This document shows positions 7,786-16,273 of a stretch of 38,032 nucleotides of DNA, piece after piece; the stretch's first letter is position 1, and each line of letters opens with the position of its first letter. A program made the translations under genes and the position numbers. The notes under the pieces were generated by a model. The model did no database searches and was not told the DNA's origin. It was given only the letters and a program-made list of their open reading frames with translations. Source of the DNA: CAZRRV01 sp964602735 (GTDB lineage Bacteria > Bacillota > Clostridia > Oscillospirales > Acutalibacteraceae); NCBI GenBank assembly GCA_964602735.1, contig CAZRRV010000012.1:1-38032 (forward strand). The letters are read 5' to 3'.

Positions 7786-8523
7786 TTGATAAAAATCACG
7801 GAAATAAACAGTAATACGGTATCGCCGGTTTCCGGCGCGCCTGTAATTGAATTCAAATCGGTATCGAAAACATATGCGAACGGCGCTCATGCCCTGCGTG
7901 ATGTGAATATAACTATAAACAAAGGCGAGTTCGTATTTGTCGTCGGACATTCCGGTGCAGGTAAGAGCACATTCATGAAGATTATAATGCGCGAGGAAAA
8001 AATGGATTCCGGCGAGGTTTATGTAAACGGGTTCCGTCTTTCCACCTTAAAGCACAAGGAAATTCCCATGCTCAGGCGAACGATGGGCATAGTGTTCCAG
8101 GATTTCCGGCTTATACCCAATTTGAATGTGTTTGAAAATGTGGCGTTCGCCATGCATGTTGTGGGCGCGGGCCACCGGGAAATACGCCGCAGTGTGGCAA
8201 AAGCGCTGAATATGGTGGGATTGAGCCAGAAAGCGCATGTTATGCCGAATGAACTTTCGGGCGGCGAACAGCAGCGCGTAGGTCTCGCGAGAGCGCTTGT
8301 AAACCGCCCCGAGCTCATAATCGCCGACGAACCTACCGGAAATGTCGATCCGGATCTTTCGTATGCCATCGTTGAAATGCTGGTCGAGATAAACAGGCGC
8401 GGAACTACCGTTCTGATGGTTACACACGAACATCAGATGGTGCGCGATTTCGGTATGCGCGTTGTTATGCTTGAAGACGGAAGCGTGATAGCCGATAACG
8501 TAGCGGGAGAGATGCCGGTATGA
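7786..8523 (+). CDS. ftsE: Cell-division ABC transporter ATPase FtsE
   Basis: The ATPase of the FtsEX complex, which activates a peptidoglycan hydrolase through the membrane partner FtsX. It has Walker A GHSGAGKST, signature LSGGEQQRVGLARAL, Walker B LIIADEPTGNVDPDLS and H-loop VTHEH, and the FtsE-like opening VIEFKSVSKTYANG. The start is unclear. GGAGG (7781-7785) directly abuts a TTG at 7786, another TTG lies at 7756, and an in-frame ATC at 7795 has the ideal 9-bp spacing. No ATG precedes the conserved domain. I use 7786 as a compromise. The stop overlaps the ftsX ATG by four bases (ATGA). Confidence 0.93.
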   Translation: MIKITEINSNTVSPVSGAPVIEFKSVSKTYANGAHALRDVNITINKGEFVFVVGHSGAGKSTFMKIIMREEKMDSGEVYVNGFRLSTLKHKEIPMLRRTMGIVFQDFRLIPNLNVFENVAFAMHVVGAGHREIRRSVAKALNMVGLSQKAHVMPNELSGGEQQRVGLARALVNRPELIIADEPTGNVDPDLSYAIVEMLVEINRRGTTVLMVTHEHQMVRDFGMRVVMLEDGSVIADNVAGEMPV

Positions 8524-9665
8524 AAATGCGCAGTGTACGCTATCTGGCGGGCAACGGATTAAAGAATATATGGTTAAACCGGCTTATGTCGATAGCTTCG
8601 ATAGGCGTTCTGGTAGCGTGCATGTCGATGATAGGCGTAGCGGTTATGATTTCGAAAAATGTCAATAAAGCGCTGAGTGAAATCGAAAAAGAAAATGTCG
8701 TTATGGTGTACTTCAACGACAAAAATTCCGTACTGTACGGCGACGCTTCCACNNNNNNNNNNNNNNNNNNNNNNNNNNNNNNNNNNNNNNNNNNNNNNNN
8801 NNNNNNNNNNNNNNNNNNNNNNNNNNNNNNNNNNNNNNNNNNNNNNNNNNNNTCGGCAGCATCGTCGGCAGCATCATCCGCCGCAACATCTTCTGCGGCC
8901 GCATCGTCGAAAAGCGACGGGAAAGATGAGATACCCGAAAGCGCGTATCTGATCCACAACGCCGATGAAGCCAAAGCCCTCTGCAAAAAGATCGAAAAAA
9001 TCGCCAACGTGCAGTCGGTGGAATATATCCCGAAAGAACAGGCGCTCGAAACATTAAAATCCAATCTGCTCGATAATCAGGAAAAATATTTTGAGTTTAT
9101 CGACGATGAAAATCCGCTTTCGGACGGCGCAAAGGTTGTTATAAGCGATCTGAAACTGTTCGACGAAACGATTAAAAAAATAGAAACCACTGCGGGGGTC
9201 GACAGCGTTCAGTCGCAGGAAAATGTCGCCGATACCGTATACGCGTTAAAACGCGCCCTGCACATAGCCGGATTTTGGATTATCGGCATTCTTATGATTA
9301 TTTCTCTTGTTATCGTTTCAAATACAATACGTGTTACCATGTATAACCGCAAACTTGAAATCAGCATTATGAAAGCGGTCGGCGCCACAGATTCCTTTAT
9401 ACGACTCCCGTTTCTCGTCGAAGGCGTGGCAATAGGCGTTATTTCGGCGGTTCTTTCGATGGGGCTCGTGTTCTTCCTTTACAGGGCGGTCGTGCAAACG
9501 CTTAAAAGCGTTTTAAGCATATCCGCCGCGGTTCCGTTCCGCGAGTTTGCGTGGATACTCCTGCTTTTATTCCTCGGTGTCGGGATTTTCGCCGGAATAT
9601 TCGGCAGCGTGTTTGTAATGGCCAAATATTTGAAGAAAGAGGGAAGCGAGTTCAGTGCGATCTAA
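8520..9665 (+). CDS. ftsX: Cell-division protein FtsX (interrupted by an assembly gap)
   Basis: Integral membrane partner of FtsE that passes the ATPase signal to an outside hydrolase. The first helix (about residues 21-43) follows the cytoplasmic RYLAGNGLKNIWLNR. A large extracellular loop includes QSVEYIPKEQALETLK, and three further C-terminal helices carry the FtsX-family NTIRVTMYNRKLEISIMKAV region. 100 Ns (8753-8852) interrupt the start of the extracellular loop, and just after them the protein is Ser/Ala low complexity. The frame closes across the Ns only if their nominal length is trusted; the real protein may be longer or shorter. Its end overlaps the M23 gene by 11 bp. Confidence 0.92.
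   Translation: MKMRSVRYLAGNGLKNIWLNRLMSIASIGVLVACMSMIGVAVMISKNVNKALSEIEKENVVMVYFNDKNSVLYGDASXXXXXXXXXXXXXXXXXXXXXXXXXXXXXXXXXXSAASSAASSAATSSAAASSKSDGKDEIPESAYLIHNADEAKALCKKIEKIANVQSVEYIPKEQALETLKSNLLDNQEKYFEFIDDENPLSDGAKVVISDLKLFDETIKKIETTAGVDSVQSQENVADTVYALKRALHIAGFWIIGILMIISLVIVSNTIRVTMYNRKLEISIMKAVGATDSFIRLPFLVEGVAIGVISAVLSMGLVFFLYRAVVQTLKSVLSISAAVPFREFAWILLLLFLGVGIFAGIFGSVFVMAKYLKKEGSEFSAI
8753..8852. other. Assembly gap (100 Ns)
   Basis: Exactly 100 Ns, the conventional placeholder for a scaffold gap of unknown size. It abuts the repetitive Ser/Ala-coding stretch of ftsX, so the repeat probably broke the assembly. Confidence 0.99.
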
Positions 9666-10848
9666 AACAACCAAATTCGTTTTGCGCGCGGCGGCCGTTG
9701 TTTTAGCGGCGGCATGTATTGTGGCGGTACCGTCGGTAAGCGTTCCGGCTCATGCGGAGACACTGCAGCAGAAACTTGATAAAAACCGCAGCGAGCAGCA
9801 GAAAATAAAGAACAAAATAGCCGAACTGAAAAAGCAGAAAGCCGATAAACAGACTATAGCCAACCAGTACAAGGCACAGGCGGAAAGTTTGCAGCAGCGT
9901 TCCGATTTGTGCAACAATCTGATTCAGCAGTACAGCCGCGAGGTTGAAAAACTCGACAGGGAAATCGACGCCAAAAACAAGGAAATCGAAGAGAACAAGG
10001 AAACATTCAAGAAAAGACTTCGCGCCATTCAAATGTCGGGCGACACGGCGAATATAACCCTCCTGCTCGGCGCGGATAATCTGGCGGATTTTCTATCAAA
10101 AGCGCAAATAGCGAAAAGCGTTTCGGCATACGATAAAAAAATAATTAACGAACTTATCGAAGCGCGGAAAAAAATCGAAGCCGACGAGAAAGTAATTAAA
10201 GACAAGCAGGAAGAACAGAAAAAGCTGTTTTCGGAACTTGAAACCGCGTTAAACGAAGCGGAAAAACTGCTGGCTCAGGCCGAACAGGCGGTAAACGCCG
10301 TAAGCGGCGATATTTCGGAGCAGGACAAACTGCTGAAACGGCAGCAACAGGCCGAAAGCCAGCTGGAATCCGAAATAGCCAGAGCATCCGGCTCCGGCTC
10401 GTATGATCACCTTATTTTCACTTCAATCAATTTTGCCTGGCCGCTTAACAAAAAATTCCACATGATTACTTCCCCGTTCGGTATGCGAAGCGACCCCTTT
10501 ACCGGGCGAGGCACGATGCATAAAGGCACCGATATTTCAGGCCCCGGCATAAACCGGCAACCGATTTACGCCTCGGCGGACGGTGTGGTTTCGCTGGCCA
10601 AATATAACCCGGGCGGATACGGAAATTATGTTATGATCAGCCACGGCAGAGCGTCCGACGGGAAAACCTACACTACGCTGTACGGCCATATGACAAGTTA
10701 TTCGGTTTATGTCGGTCAATCGGTGAAACAGGGACAGCAGATAGGGCTTGTCGGTTCCACGGGCAGTTCTACCGGGCCGCATTTGCATTTTGAAATCCGT
10801 ATAAACAATACACCTACAAACGCGATGAATTATGTTACCTGGAGGTAA
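9655..10848 (+). CDS. Secreted coiled-coil peptidase M23 (EnvC/PcsB-like murein hydrolase)
   Basis: Probable cell-wall endopeptidase or hydrolase activator worked by FtsEX. The 397 residues comprise a signal peptide (about 1-34, ending AHA), a long coiled coil rich in Lys, Glu and Gln (about 35-245), and a C-terminal LytM/M23 domain (about 260-397). The zinc ligands look intact: His289 and Asp293 in HKGTD and His376/His378 in GPHLHFE. This suggests an active enzyme, unlike E. coli EnvC, whose LytM site is degenerate. The GTG start overlaps the ftsX stop by 11 bp, with GAGGGAAG upstream. Gene order ftsE-ftsX-M23 strongly supports a role in septal or side-wall peptidoglycan cleavage. Confidence 0.93.
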   Translation: MRSKTTKFVLRAAAVVLAAACIVAVPSVSVPAHAETLQQKLDKNRSEQQKIKNKIAELKKQKADKQTIANQYKAQAESLQQRSDLCNNLIQQYSREVEKLDREIDAKNKEIEENKETFKKRLRAIQMSGDTANITLLLGADNLADFLSKAQIAKSVSAYDKKIINELIEARKKIEADEKVIKDKQEEQKKLFSELETALNEAEKLLAQAEQAVNAVSGDISEQDKLLKRQQQAESQLESEIARASGSGSYDHLIFTSINFAWPLNKKFHMITSPFGMRSDPFTGRGTMHKGTDISGPGINRQPIYASADGVVSLAKYNPGGYGNYVMISHGRASDGKTYTTLYGHMTSYSVYVGQSVKQGQQIGLVGSTGSSTGPHLHFEIRINNTPTNAMNYVTWR

Positions 10849-10880
10849 CGGACCACACCCGCATAAATAAAAATCGACGC

Positions 10881-10914
10881 GATACCCGGCAAAACCTGTC
10901 GGGTATCTGTTTTA
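10881..10914 (+). terminator. Terminator of the ftsEX-M23 operon
   Basis: GATACCCG (10881-10888) pairs with CGGGTATC (10900-10907) around an 11-nt loop, followed by TGTTTTA. The remaining gene-free region to 11153 has a short hairpin (CGCATAA-TGC-TTATGCG, 10932-10948) and the GH42 promoter; I see no gene in it. Confidence 0.85.
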
Positions 10915-11089
10915 TAGATTTACGGCGTCACCGCATAATGCTTATGCGTCAGCCGCGCAGACGGTTTTCGTTTTGTGAACCAAAAAGCGCGGGAAATAAA
11001 CGGAAAGAAGCGGGCGTGCGGTGCACAGAGCCGCCGGGGGCGCGATCGTTCCCGTCTCGAATAAATTTAGAAATGAAATCACATTTTGT

Positions 11090-11118
11090 TTGCAATTTGT
11101 TTACAAATATGGTAAAAT
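11090..11118 (+). promoter_or_regulatory. Promoter of the beta-galactosidase gene
   Basis: TTGCAA (11090-11095), 17 bp, TAAAAT (11113-11118), about 36 bp before the ATG. The -10 and following bases (TAAAATCACAAG) are identical to those of the msmK promoter, suggesting shared control. Confidence 0.75.
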
Positions 11119-11153
11119 CACAAGAGAAAATTGTGGGAAAGCAGTGATGCGCC

Positions 11154-13211
11154 ATGGAAAATTATCCTCACTTTCTGTACGGCGGAGATTACAATCCCGA
11201 ACAATGGCTCGATTACGACGGAATAATCGACGAAGATTTCAAAATTTTCAAAAAAGCCGGCATCAACGCGCTGACGGTAGGTATGTTTGCGTGGGCAAAA
11301 CTGGAACCCGAAGAAGGCGTTTACGATTTTTCGTGGCTCGACGATATTTTCGAACGCGCCAACGCGAACGGCATGAAAATCGTACTCGGCACCCCGTCGG
11401 GAGCGCGCCCGATATGGCTGGCGCGTAAATATCCCGAAGTACTGCGCGTAAACGCAAACAGAACCCGCAACCTGATCGGCGGACGGCACAATCACTGCTA
11501 TACATCCCCCGTATACCGCGAAAAAGTCGTGCAAATAGATCGTATGCTCGCCCGGCGCTATGCCGGCAATTCCGCGCTTATTTTATGGCATATTTCCAAC
11601 GAGTACGGCGGCGAGTGCCACTGCCCCCTTTGCCAGGAGGCATTTCGGAACTGGCTTAAACAAAAATACCATAACAACCTCGACGAACTTAACGAACAGT
11701 ACTGGTCGGCATTCTGGAGCCATACATACACCGACTGGGATCAAATCGAAGGTCCGGCGGCACCGGGGCTCGGCAGTTCTATGAGCAACGGACTGAATCT
11801 TGACTGGAAACGATTCGTAACTTACCAGACAACCGAATTTTTCAAGGCGGAGCGTGACGCCGTAAAAGAATTTACACCGGATGTTCCGGTAACGACCAAC
11901 CTTATGGGCGTTTATACCGGGCTTGATTACCGCACGCTCGCGCGGGAATCGGATATTGTGTCGTGGGATTCTTACCCGAGAATGGCCGGGCCCAATGAGG
12001 ATGCGGTTCCGGCCGCACAGGCTTTCCGCCACGATTTAATGCGCGGCGTCGGCAACGGAAAGCCGTATCTGATGATGGAATCGACCCCGAGCCTTGTAAA
12101 TTGGGCGGATGTAAACAAAATGAGCCGCCCCGGTCAGCTTAAAATGATGTCGATGCAGGCGTTGGCGCACGGCAGCGATTCGGTTCAGTTCTTTCAAATG
12201 AGAAAATCGCGCGGATCTTTTGAAAAATTACACGGTGCGGTAATCGACCATTCCGGGCACGACGATACGAGAGTTATACGGGAAGTTTCCGATTTGGGCG
12301 CGGATCTGAAAAAACTTGATGATATTGTCGGCACCGGGGTAAAATCCGAAGTCGCGATTATTTACGACTGGGAGAACCGCTGGGCTCTCGATGACGCGCA
12401 GGGTTTTAAGAATTTTGCGGATTCCGACAAAAAAGGTTATCTGTCTGAGGTTCTGCAACATTACCGCTGTTTCTGGAGCAAAGGTATTTCCACCGATATT
12501 ATCGGGATGAAAGACGATTTTTCCGGTTACCGTATGATAATAGCGCCGATGCTTTATTTGTGCCCCGAAGATACGGGCAGGCGATTGTCGGAATTTGTTG
12601 CAGCCGGCGGCGTACTTGTAACCGGGTACTGCAGCGGTATGGTAAACGAAAATGATCTTGTCCACATGGGCGAATTCCCCGGTGCCGGTCTTAACAAAGT
12701 ATGCGGTGTTTGGAACGAGGAAACCGACGCGCTTTACGACGGCCAGACAAACGGAATTTCGGCGTTCGGAAAAACTTATCAGGCCACGGATTATTGCGCG
12801 ATAATTCATTCCGAAGGCGCCGAAGTGCTCGGCAGATACGAGACCGATTTTTACGCCGGAATGCCCGCCGTAACCGCGAACCGTTTCGGCGAGGGAGAAG
12901 CTTACTATATAGCTTTCAGGGGCGACGACGGCTTTCTGAACGATTTCTATGAAAATGTACTTGCCTGCCATCCCGTAACCCGCAATTTAGACACGTATCT
13001 TCCGCAGAATGTGACGGTGTCGCGCCGCGTCGTGAACGACAGAGAATTTCTGTTTATCGAAAATTACAACGCCGAGCCGCGTACCGTGGCGCTCGACAAC
13101 CGTAAGTATATTGATATGCTTGCGGGCGAACGGGTATCGGATCGCGTAAACCTTAACGCATATGAGGTTAAGGTACTGCGTACCGTCTCCCCCGCCCCCG
13201 GCGCCGACTGA
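11154..13211 (+). CDS. Beta-galactosidase, glycoside hydrolase family 42
   Basis: A retaining beta-galactosidase that cleaves galactosides. The 685 residues open with the GH42 signature FLYGGDYNPEQW. The acid/base is Glu150 in WHISNEYGG and the nucleophile is Glu309 in MMESTPS. Cys115, Cys155, Cys157 and Cys160 form the usual GH42 zinc site. A barrel (about 1-385) is followed by a trimerisation/GATase-like domain (about 390-600) and a small C-terminal beta domain. There is no signal peptide, so it is probably cytoplasmic and acts on imported oligosaccharides. The gene stands alone behind its own promoter with no local transporter, and its Shine-Dalgarno is weak and distant. It may depend on an importer energised by MsmK. 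Confidence 0.95.
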   Translation: MENYPHFLYGGDYNPEQWLDYDGIIDEDFKIFKKAGINALTVGMFAWAKLEPEEGVYDFSWLDDIFERANANGMKIVLGTPSGARPIWLARKYPEVLRVNANRTRNLIGGRHNHCYTSPVYREKVVQIDRMLARRYAGNSALILWHISNEYGGECHCPLCQEAFRNWLKQKYHNNLDELNEQYWSAFWSHTYTDWDQIEGPAAPGLGSSMSNGLNLDWKRFVTYQTTEFFKAERDAVKEFTPDVPVTTNLMGVYTGLDYRTLARESDIVSWDSYPRMAGPNEDAVPAAQAFRHDLMRGVGNGKPYLMMESTPSLVNWADVNKMSRPGQLKMMSMQALAHGSDSVQFFQMRKSRGSFEKLHGAVIDHSGHDDTRVIREVSDLGADLKKLDDIVGTGVKSEVAIIYDWENRWALDDAQGFKNFADSDKKGYLSEVLQHYRCFWSKGISTDIIGMKDDFSGYRMIIAPMLYLCPEDTGRRLSEFVAAGGVLVTGYCSGMVNENDLVHMGEFPGAGLNKVCGVWNEETDALYDGQTNGISAFGKTYQATDYCAIIHSEGAEVLGRYETDFYAGMPAVTANRFGEGEAYYIAFRGDDGFLNDFYENVLACHPVTRNLDTYLPQNVTVSRRVVNDREFLFIENYNAEPRTVALDNRKYIDMLAGERVSDRVNLNAYEVKVLRTVSPAPGAD

Positions 13212-13308
13212 TAATTTCGGCGTTTGCGCGGAGAAGATTTTACCGTTATTAACCGATAAGGAACGTATGTAAAACCGCCGTGGCCGACGCAAACCGCGAA
13301 TTATTAAA

Positions 13309-13329
13309 AACCCGGAACTTATCCGGGTT
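13309..13329 (-). terminator. Possible second terminator for the Ile2-Trp tRNA unit
   Basis: AACCCGGA (13309-13316) and TCCGGGTT (13322-13329) form an 8-bp stem with a 5-nt loop. Only on the minus strand is a T-run appended, so it would back up the nearer terminator. On the plus strand, behind the GH42 gene, there is no T-tract. Confidence 0.5.
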
Positions 13330-13390
13330 CAATCAGACAGGTTACCGCGCAAAAAATATACTCTTAGTTGCGAGCGCATCGCCACAATAT

Positions 13391-13423
13391 AAAAAACCCC
13401 GATACGCGAACTGCGTATCGAGG
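13391..13423 (-). terminator. Terminator of the Ile2-Trp tRNA unit
   Basis: Read on the minus strand, CCTCGATACGC pairs with GCGTATCGGGG around loop AGTTC, followed by six T residues. The stem is about 11 bp and GC-rich, just 12 bp beyond the tRNA-Trp 3' end. Confidence 0.92.
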
Positions 13424-13434
13424 TTCACGATCGG

Positions 13435-13506
13435 CAGGGGCAGAAGGATTCGAACCCTCACGAACGGTTTTGGAGACCGTCATGCTACCGTTAACATCAT
13501 GCCCCT
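13435..13506 (-). tRNA. tRNA-Trp (anticodon CCA)
   Basis: A minus-strand cloverleaf with acceptor AGGGGCA/TGCCCCT. The anticodon stem ACGGT/ACCGT encloses loop CTCCAAA, giving anticodon CCA (Trp, UGG). The T arm contains GGGTTCGAATCC. The discriminator is G and CCA is not encoded. It is the second gene of a two-tRNA unit with a strong terminator behind it. Confidence 0.95.
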
Positions 13507-13574
13507 TCAAAAATACGGCGCCGACCGGAACCCGCTAAAGGGATAGCCGACAGGCGCCGTGAACAACCGAACGG

Positions 13575-13648
13575 TGGGCCATCAGGGACTCGAACCCCGG
13601 ACCGACCGGTTATGAGCCGGCTGCTCTGACCAACTGAGCTAATGGCCC
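13575..13648 (-). tRNA. tRNA-Ile2 (anticodon CAT, probably lysidine-modified)
   Basis: A minus-strand cloverleaf with acceptor GGGCCAT/ATGGCCC. The anticodon stem GCCGG/CCGGT encloses loop CTCATAA (anticodon CAU). CAU can mean initiator Met, elongator Met or Ile2. The body (AGCTCAGTTGGTCAGAGCAG, CGGCTCATAACCG, GGTTCGAGTCC) resembles Bacillus tRNA-Ile2 more than its elongator tRNA-Met, which has TTCATAC, so I favour an isoleucine tRNA reading AUA after lysidine modification. CCA is not encoded. Confidence 0.8.
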
Positions 13649-13684
13649 TTTCCGCGAGACGGACATTCCGCCGCGGCAAAAGTT

Positions 13685-13712
13685 ATTATAACATATCAAC
13701 GCTTTTTGTCAA
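13685..13712 (-). promoter_or_regulatory. Consensus promoter of the Ile2-Trp tRNA unit
   Basis: On the minus strand, perfect TTGACA (13707-13712), a 16-bp spacer and perfect TATAAT (13685-13690). The start would be about 30 bp before tRNA-Ile2. I could not find a convincing plus-strand promoter for the divergent GT8 gene in the remaining 64 bp. Confidence 0.9.
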
Positions 13713-13776
13713 TACATAATTTGCTAAAAATTCTGGTGCCGAAACGACCCGAATAATTTGAACCGGAGTGTTGCCG

Positions 13777-14643
13777 ATGGATCCCGTGACCGAAACAATC
13801 TCGATTTTAGTTACTCTCGACGAAAATTATATTCCGTATCTGAATATTATGCTTTCATCGCTGCTGAGATTTAATGAAGGGTGCAGATTCGATGTTTATC
13901 TGCTGCATACGGGTATTGACAGGAACGCATTTGCGAAGGTTGACGCCGTTCTCGGCGAACGCGGGAAACTGATACCCGTTTTCGCGTCGGATCTCGATCT
14001 CGATAACGCACCCACAACTTCGAGATACCCCAAAGAAATTTATTATCGCATTTTCGCGGCGCGCTATCTTCCTCATACGCTCGACAGAGTGCTGTATCTC
14101 GACCCCGATTTAGTAGTGAACGGTTCTCTGCTGTCTCTGTGGCGGCTGCCTATGGACGATTACTATTTCGCGGCGGCGTCTCACACCGGGGCTTTCCTTT
14201 CAATGATAAGCAGTTTGCGGCTTAATATGAAAGATAATTCGCTTTATATAAATTCCGGGGTAATGCTTATGAATCTCGCCCTGCTGAGAAGCGAGCAGAA
14301 CTACGAAGAAGTTTTCGCTTTTATAAAAAAACGGAAAGCAATGCTTTTCTGGCCGGATCAGGATATTATCAGCGCGCTTTACGGAAGCAAAATATACGCT
14401 CTCGATTCGTTTCGGTACAACATGACCGAAATGCTGTACCGCCTTCACGCCCCTTTTGAAAAAACTCTGAACCTTGACTGGGTTCGCCAAAACTCCCGTA
14501 TAATACATTACTGCGGCCGTAACAAACCGTGGAAAAGCACCTATCACGGCAAGCTTGACGTGTTTTACAGGGAAGCGGCGGATTATCTCAACGGCGGCGC
14601 CGAACGCGGTATGCCGCCCGTAGCGGAGGGCACAACCGAATGA
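13777..14643 (+). CDS. Glycosyltransferase family 8 protein
   Basis: A retaining GT-A glycosyltransferase using a UDP-sugar, predicted cytoplasmic or membrane-associated, 288 residues. Visible features are the N-terminal strand ISILVTLDENYIPYLNIML, the metal-binding DxD as Asp109-Pro-Asp111 in VLYLDPDLVVNG, YINSGVMLMNL, the DQDIIS motif, and the C-terminal HYCGRNKPWK typical of GT8. The ATG at 13777 lies 9 bp after CCGGAG and is preferred to the GTG three codons earlier. The stop overlaps the cls ATG (ATGA), so a lipid or envelope glycan acceptor is plausible, but the sugar and acceptor cannot be told from sequence. Confidence 0.9.
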   Translation: MDPVTETISILVTLDENYIPYLNIMLSSLLRFNEGCRFDVYLLHTGIDRNAFAKVDAVLGERGKLIPVFASDLDLDNAPTTSRYPKEIYYRIFAARYLPHTLDRVLYLDPDLVVNGSLLSLWRLPMDDYYFAAASHTGAFLSMISSLRLNMKDNSLYINSGVMLMNLALLRSEQNYEEVFAFIKKRKAMLFWPDQDIISALYGSKIYALDSFRYNMTEMLYRLHAPFEKTLNLDWVRQNSRIIHYCGRNKPWKSTYHGKLDVFYREAADYLNGGAERGMPPVAEGTTE

Positions 14644-16175
14644 AAACGAAAAAAGCCGGAAAAAATCCCCCGGTTAAAATTATAACGGCGGTGTTCCTGA
14701 TTGTACTTCAGGTAGCGATAACCGTATTTATTGCGTTCCGGCTTACGGCGCTGAGCGTATGGCTTTATGCCGCTTTTCAGATAATAAATATCATTGTGGT
14801 GTTCAAAATCGTAAACAAACGCTCAAATCCGAGTTATAAAATACTCTGGATTGTGCTTATTATGCTTATTCCGCCCATAGGCGGCGTCGTTTATCTGCTT
14901 TGGGGAGGCGGGCGCGTAACCCCGAAATTCCGCCGCAAAATGGCGGAAGTTAAAAAAACATCGGCACCGTACCTCCGGCAGGAGGAGGCAACCGCTGAAA
15001 ACGCACACCGCGATGACCCGCAGCATGCCCGCCTTTCAAAATATCTTTACAGCCAGTCGGGATACCCGATTTGGGACAGTACGGAAACCGAATATGTATC
15101 GCCCGGGGAGAAGGTTATGCCCCGTCTGCTCGAAGAACTTTCCGCCGCGAAGAAATTCATTTTTATCGAATTTTTTATTATGGCCGAAGGCCGGATGTGG
15201 GACGCGGTATTCGATGTGTTAAAGCGCAAGGTCGCGGAAGGCGTGGAAGTTCGGCTGATGTATGACGATTTCGGCTCAATTTTGCGACAAACCCGCGGAT
15301 TTAAGCAGCGACTGACCGACTGCGGGATTAAAGTCCGCATATTCAATCCTCTGCGCCCGGCGGCGGATATATTCCAGAACAACCGCAATCACCGAAAAAT
15401 CGTAGTCGTTGACGGGATAACTTCGTTCACCGGCGGTATGAACATAGCCGACGAATATATCAATCTCACTCACCCCCACGGTTATTGGATGGACTGCGGA
15501 ATTTTCCTGAAAGGCCCCGCTACCCGCAACTTTACGGTTATGTTCTGCGAGATGTGGAACGCAATCGACCCGAACGATCCCATGCGGTTCGAGAACTATC
15601 TTCCCGAAAATTACGATACACATGGCGACGGATTTGTACAGCCGTACTGCGACAGTCCCGTCGATCAAAAGAACCCCGCCGAGGGAATATATATGCAGAT
15701 TTTATTTACGGCAAGAAAATATGTGTATATAATTACTCCCTATCTTATTCTCGATAATACCATGACCCAGGTTATTAAAAACACCGCGCTTTCGGGAGTT
15801 GACGTTCGGATTATAACGCCGAAAATACACGATAAATGGTATGTGCACCCCGTAACGCAGTCGAGTTACGAAGAACTGATGGAGGCCGGCGTAAAAATAT
15901 ACGAGTTTACTCCCGGCTTTATTCACTCGAAAATTTTTGTATCGGACGACAGCGTGGCTACTGTCGGAACCGTAAACATGGACTATCGCAGTTTTTATCT
16001 CCATTTTGAATGCGGCACGCTTATAACGGGTTCCGAAACGGTTCTTGATATTAAACGGCATATTATGAGCATATTCGAGGATTGCGAGGAAATCAGACCG
16101 GACGAATGGCGCAAACGCCCGAGGCGGAGAAAAATAAAAGAGTCGCTTTTGCGGATTCTGGCGCCGCTTATGTAA
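14640..16175 (+). CDS. cls: Cardiolipin synthase (phospholipase D superfamily)
   Basis: Joins two phosphatidylglycerol molecules to make cardiolipin and glycerol at the membrane. The 511 residues start with two transmembrane helices (about 13-35 and 38-57) and a third hydrophobic segment (about 66-88). Two HKD motifs follow: His251 in NHRKIVVVDG and His429 in IHSKIFVSDD, each with the GGMN- or GTVN-type segment downstream (FTGGMNIADEY, TVGTVNMDYRSF). Length and layout match the Gram-positive Cls family. It is translationally coupled to the GT8 gene by a 4-bp overlap. The stretch to 16213 is T-rich but shows no clear terminator stem. Confidence 0.95.
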   Translation: MKTKKAGKNPPVKIITAVFLIVLQVAITVFIAFRLTALSVWLYAAFQIINIIVVFKIVNKRSNPSYKILWIVLIMLIPPIGGVVYLLWGGGRVTPKFRRKMAEVKKTSAPYLRQEEATAENAHRDDPQHARLSKYLYSQSGYPIWDSTETEYVSPGEKVMPRLLEELSAAKKFIFIEFFIMAEGRMWDAVFDVLKRKVAEGVEVRLMYDDFGSILRQTRGFKQRLTDCGIKVRIFNPLRPAADIFQNNRNHRKIVVVDGITSFTGGMNIADEYINLTHPHGYWMDCGIFLKGPATRNFTVMFCEMWNAIDPNDPMRFENYLPENYDTHGDGFVQPYCDSPVDQKNPAEGIYMQILFTARKYVYIITPYLILDNTMTQVIKNTALSGVDVRIITPKIHDKWYVHPVTQSSYEELMEAGVKIYEFTPGFIHSKIFVSDDSVATVGTVNMDYRSFYLHFECGTLITGSETVLDIKRHIMSIFEDCEEIRPDEWRKRPRRRKIKESLLRILAPLM

Positions 16176-16213
16176 AAGATTGAGGATTTTTCGATTATTT
16201 TTGTTTTTACCGA

Positions 16214-16241
16214 TTGACGAAACGGAAAAAAGCGATATAAT
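16214..16241 (+). promoter_or_regulatory. Promoter of mscL
   Basis: TTGACG (16214-16219), 16 bp, TATAAT (16236-16241), about 30 bp before the mscL ATG. Confidence 0.85.
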
Positions 16242-16273
16242 ATTATCGGAATAATTTTACGGAGGGAGCAGGA

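Noticed and set aside
10938..11147. 69-codon frame before the beta-galactosidase
   Set aside because: It spans the GH42 promoter, has no Shine-Dalgarno and an arginine-rich random-looking translation.
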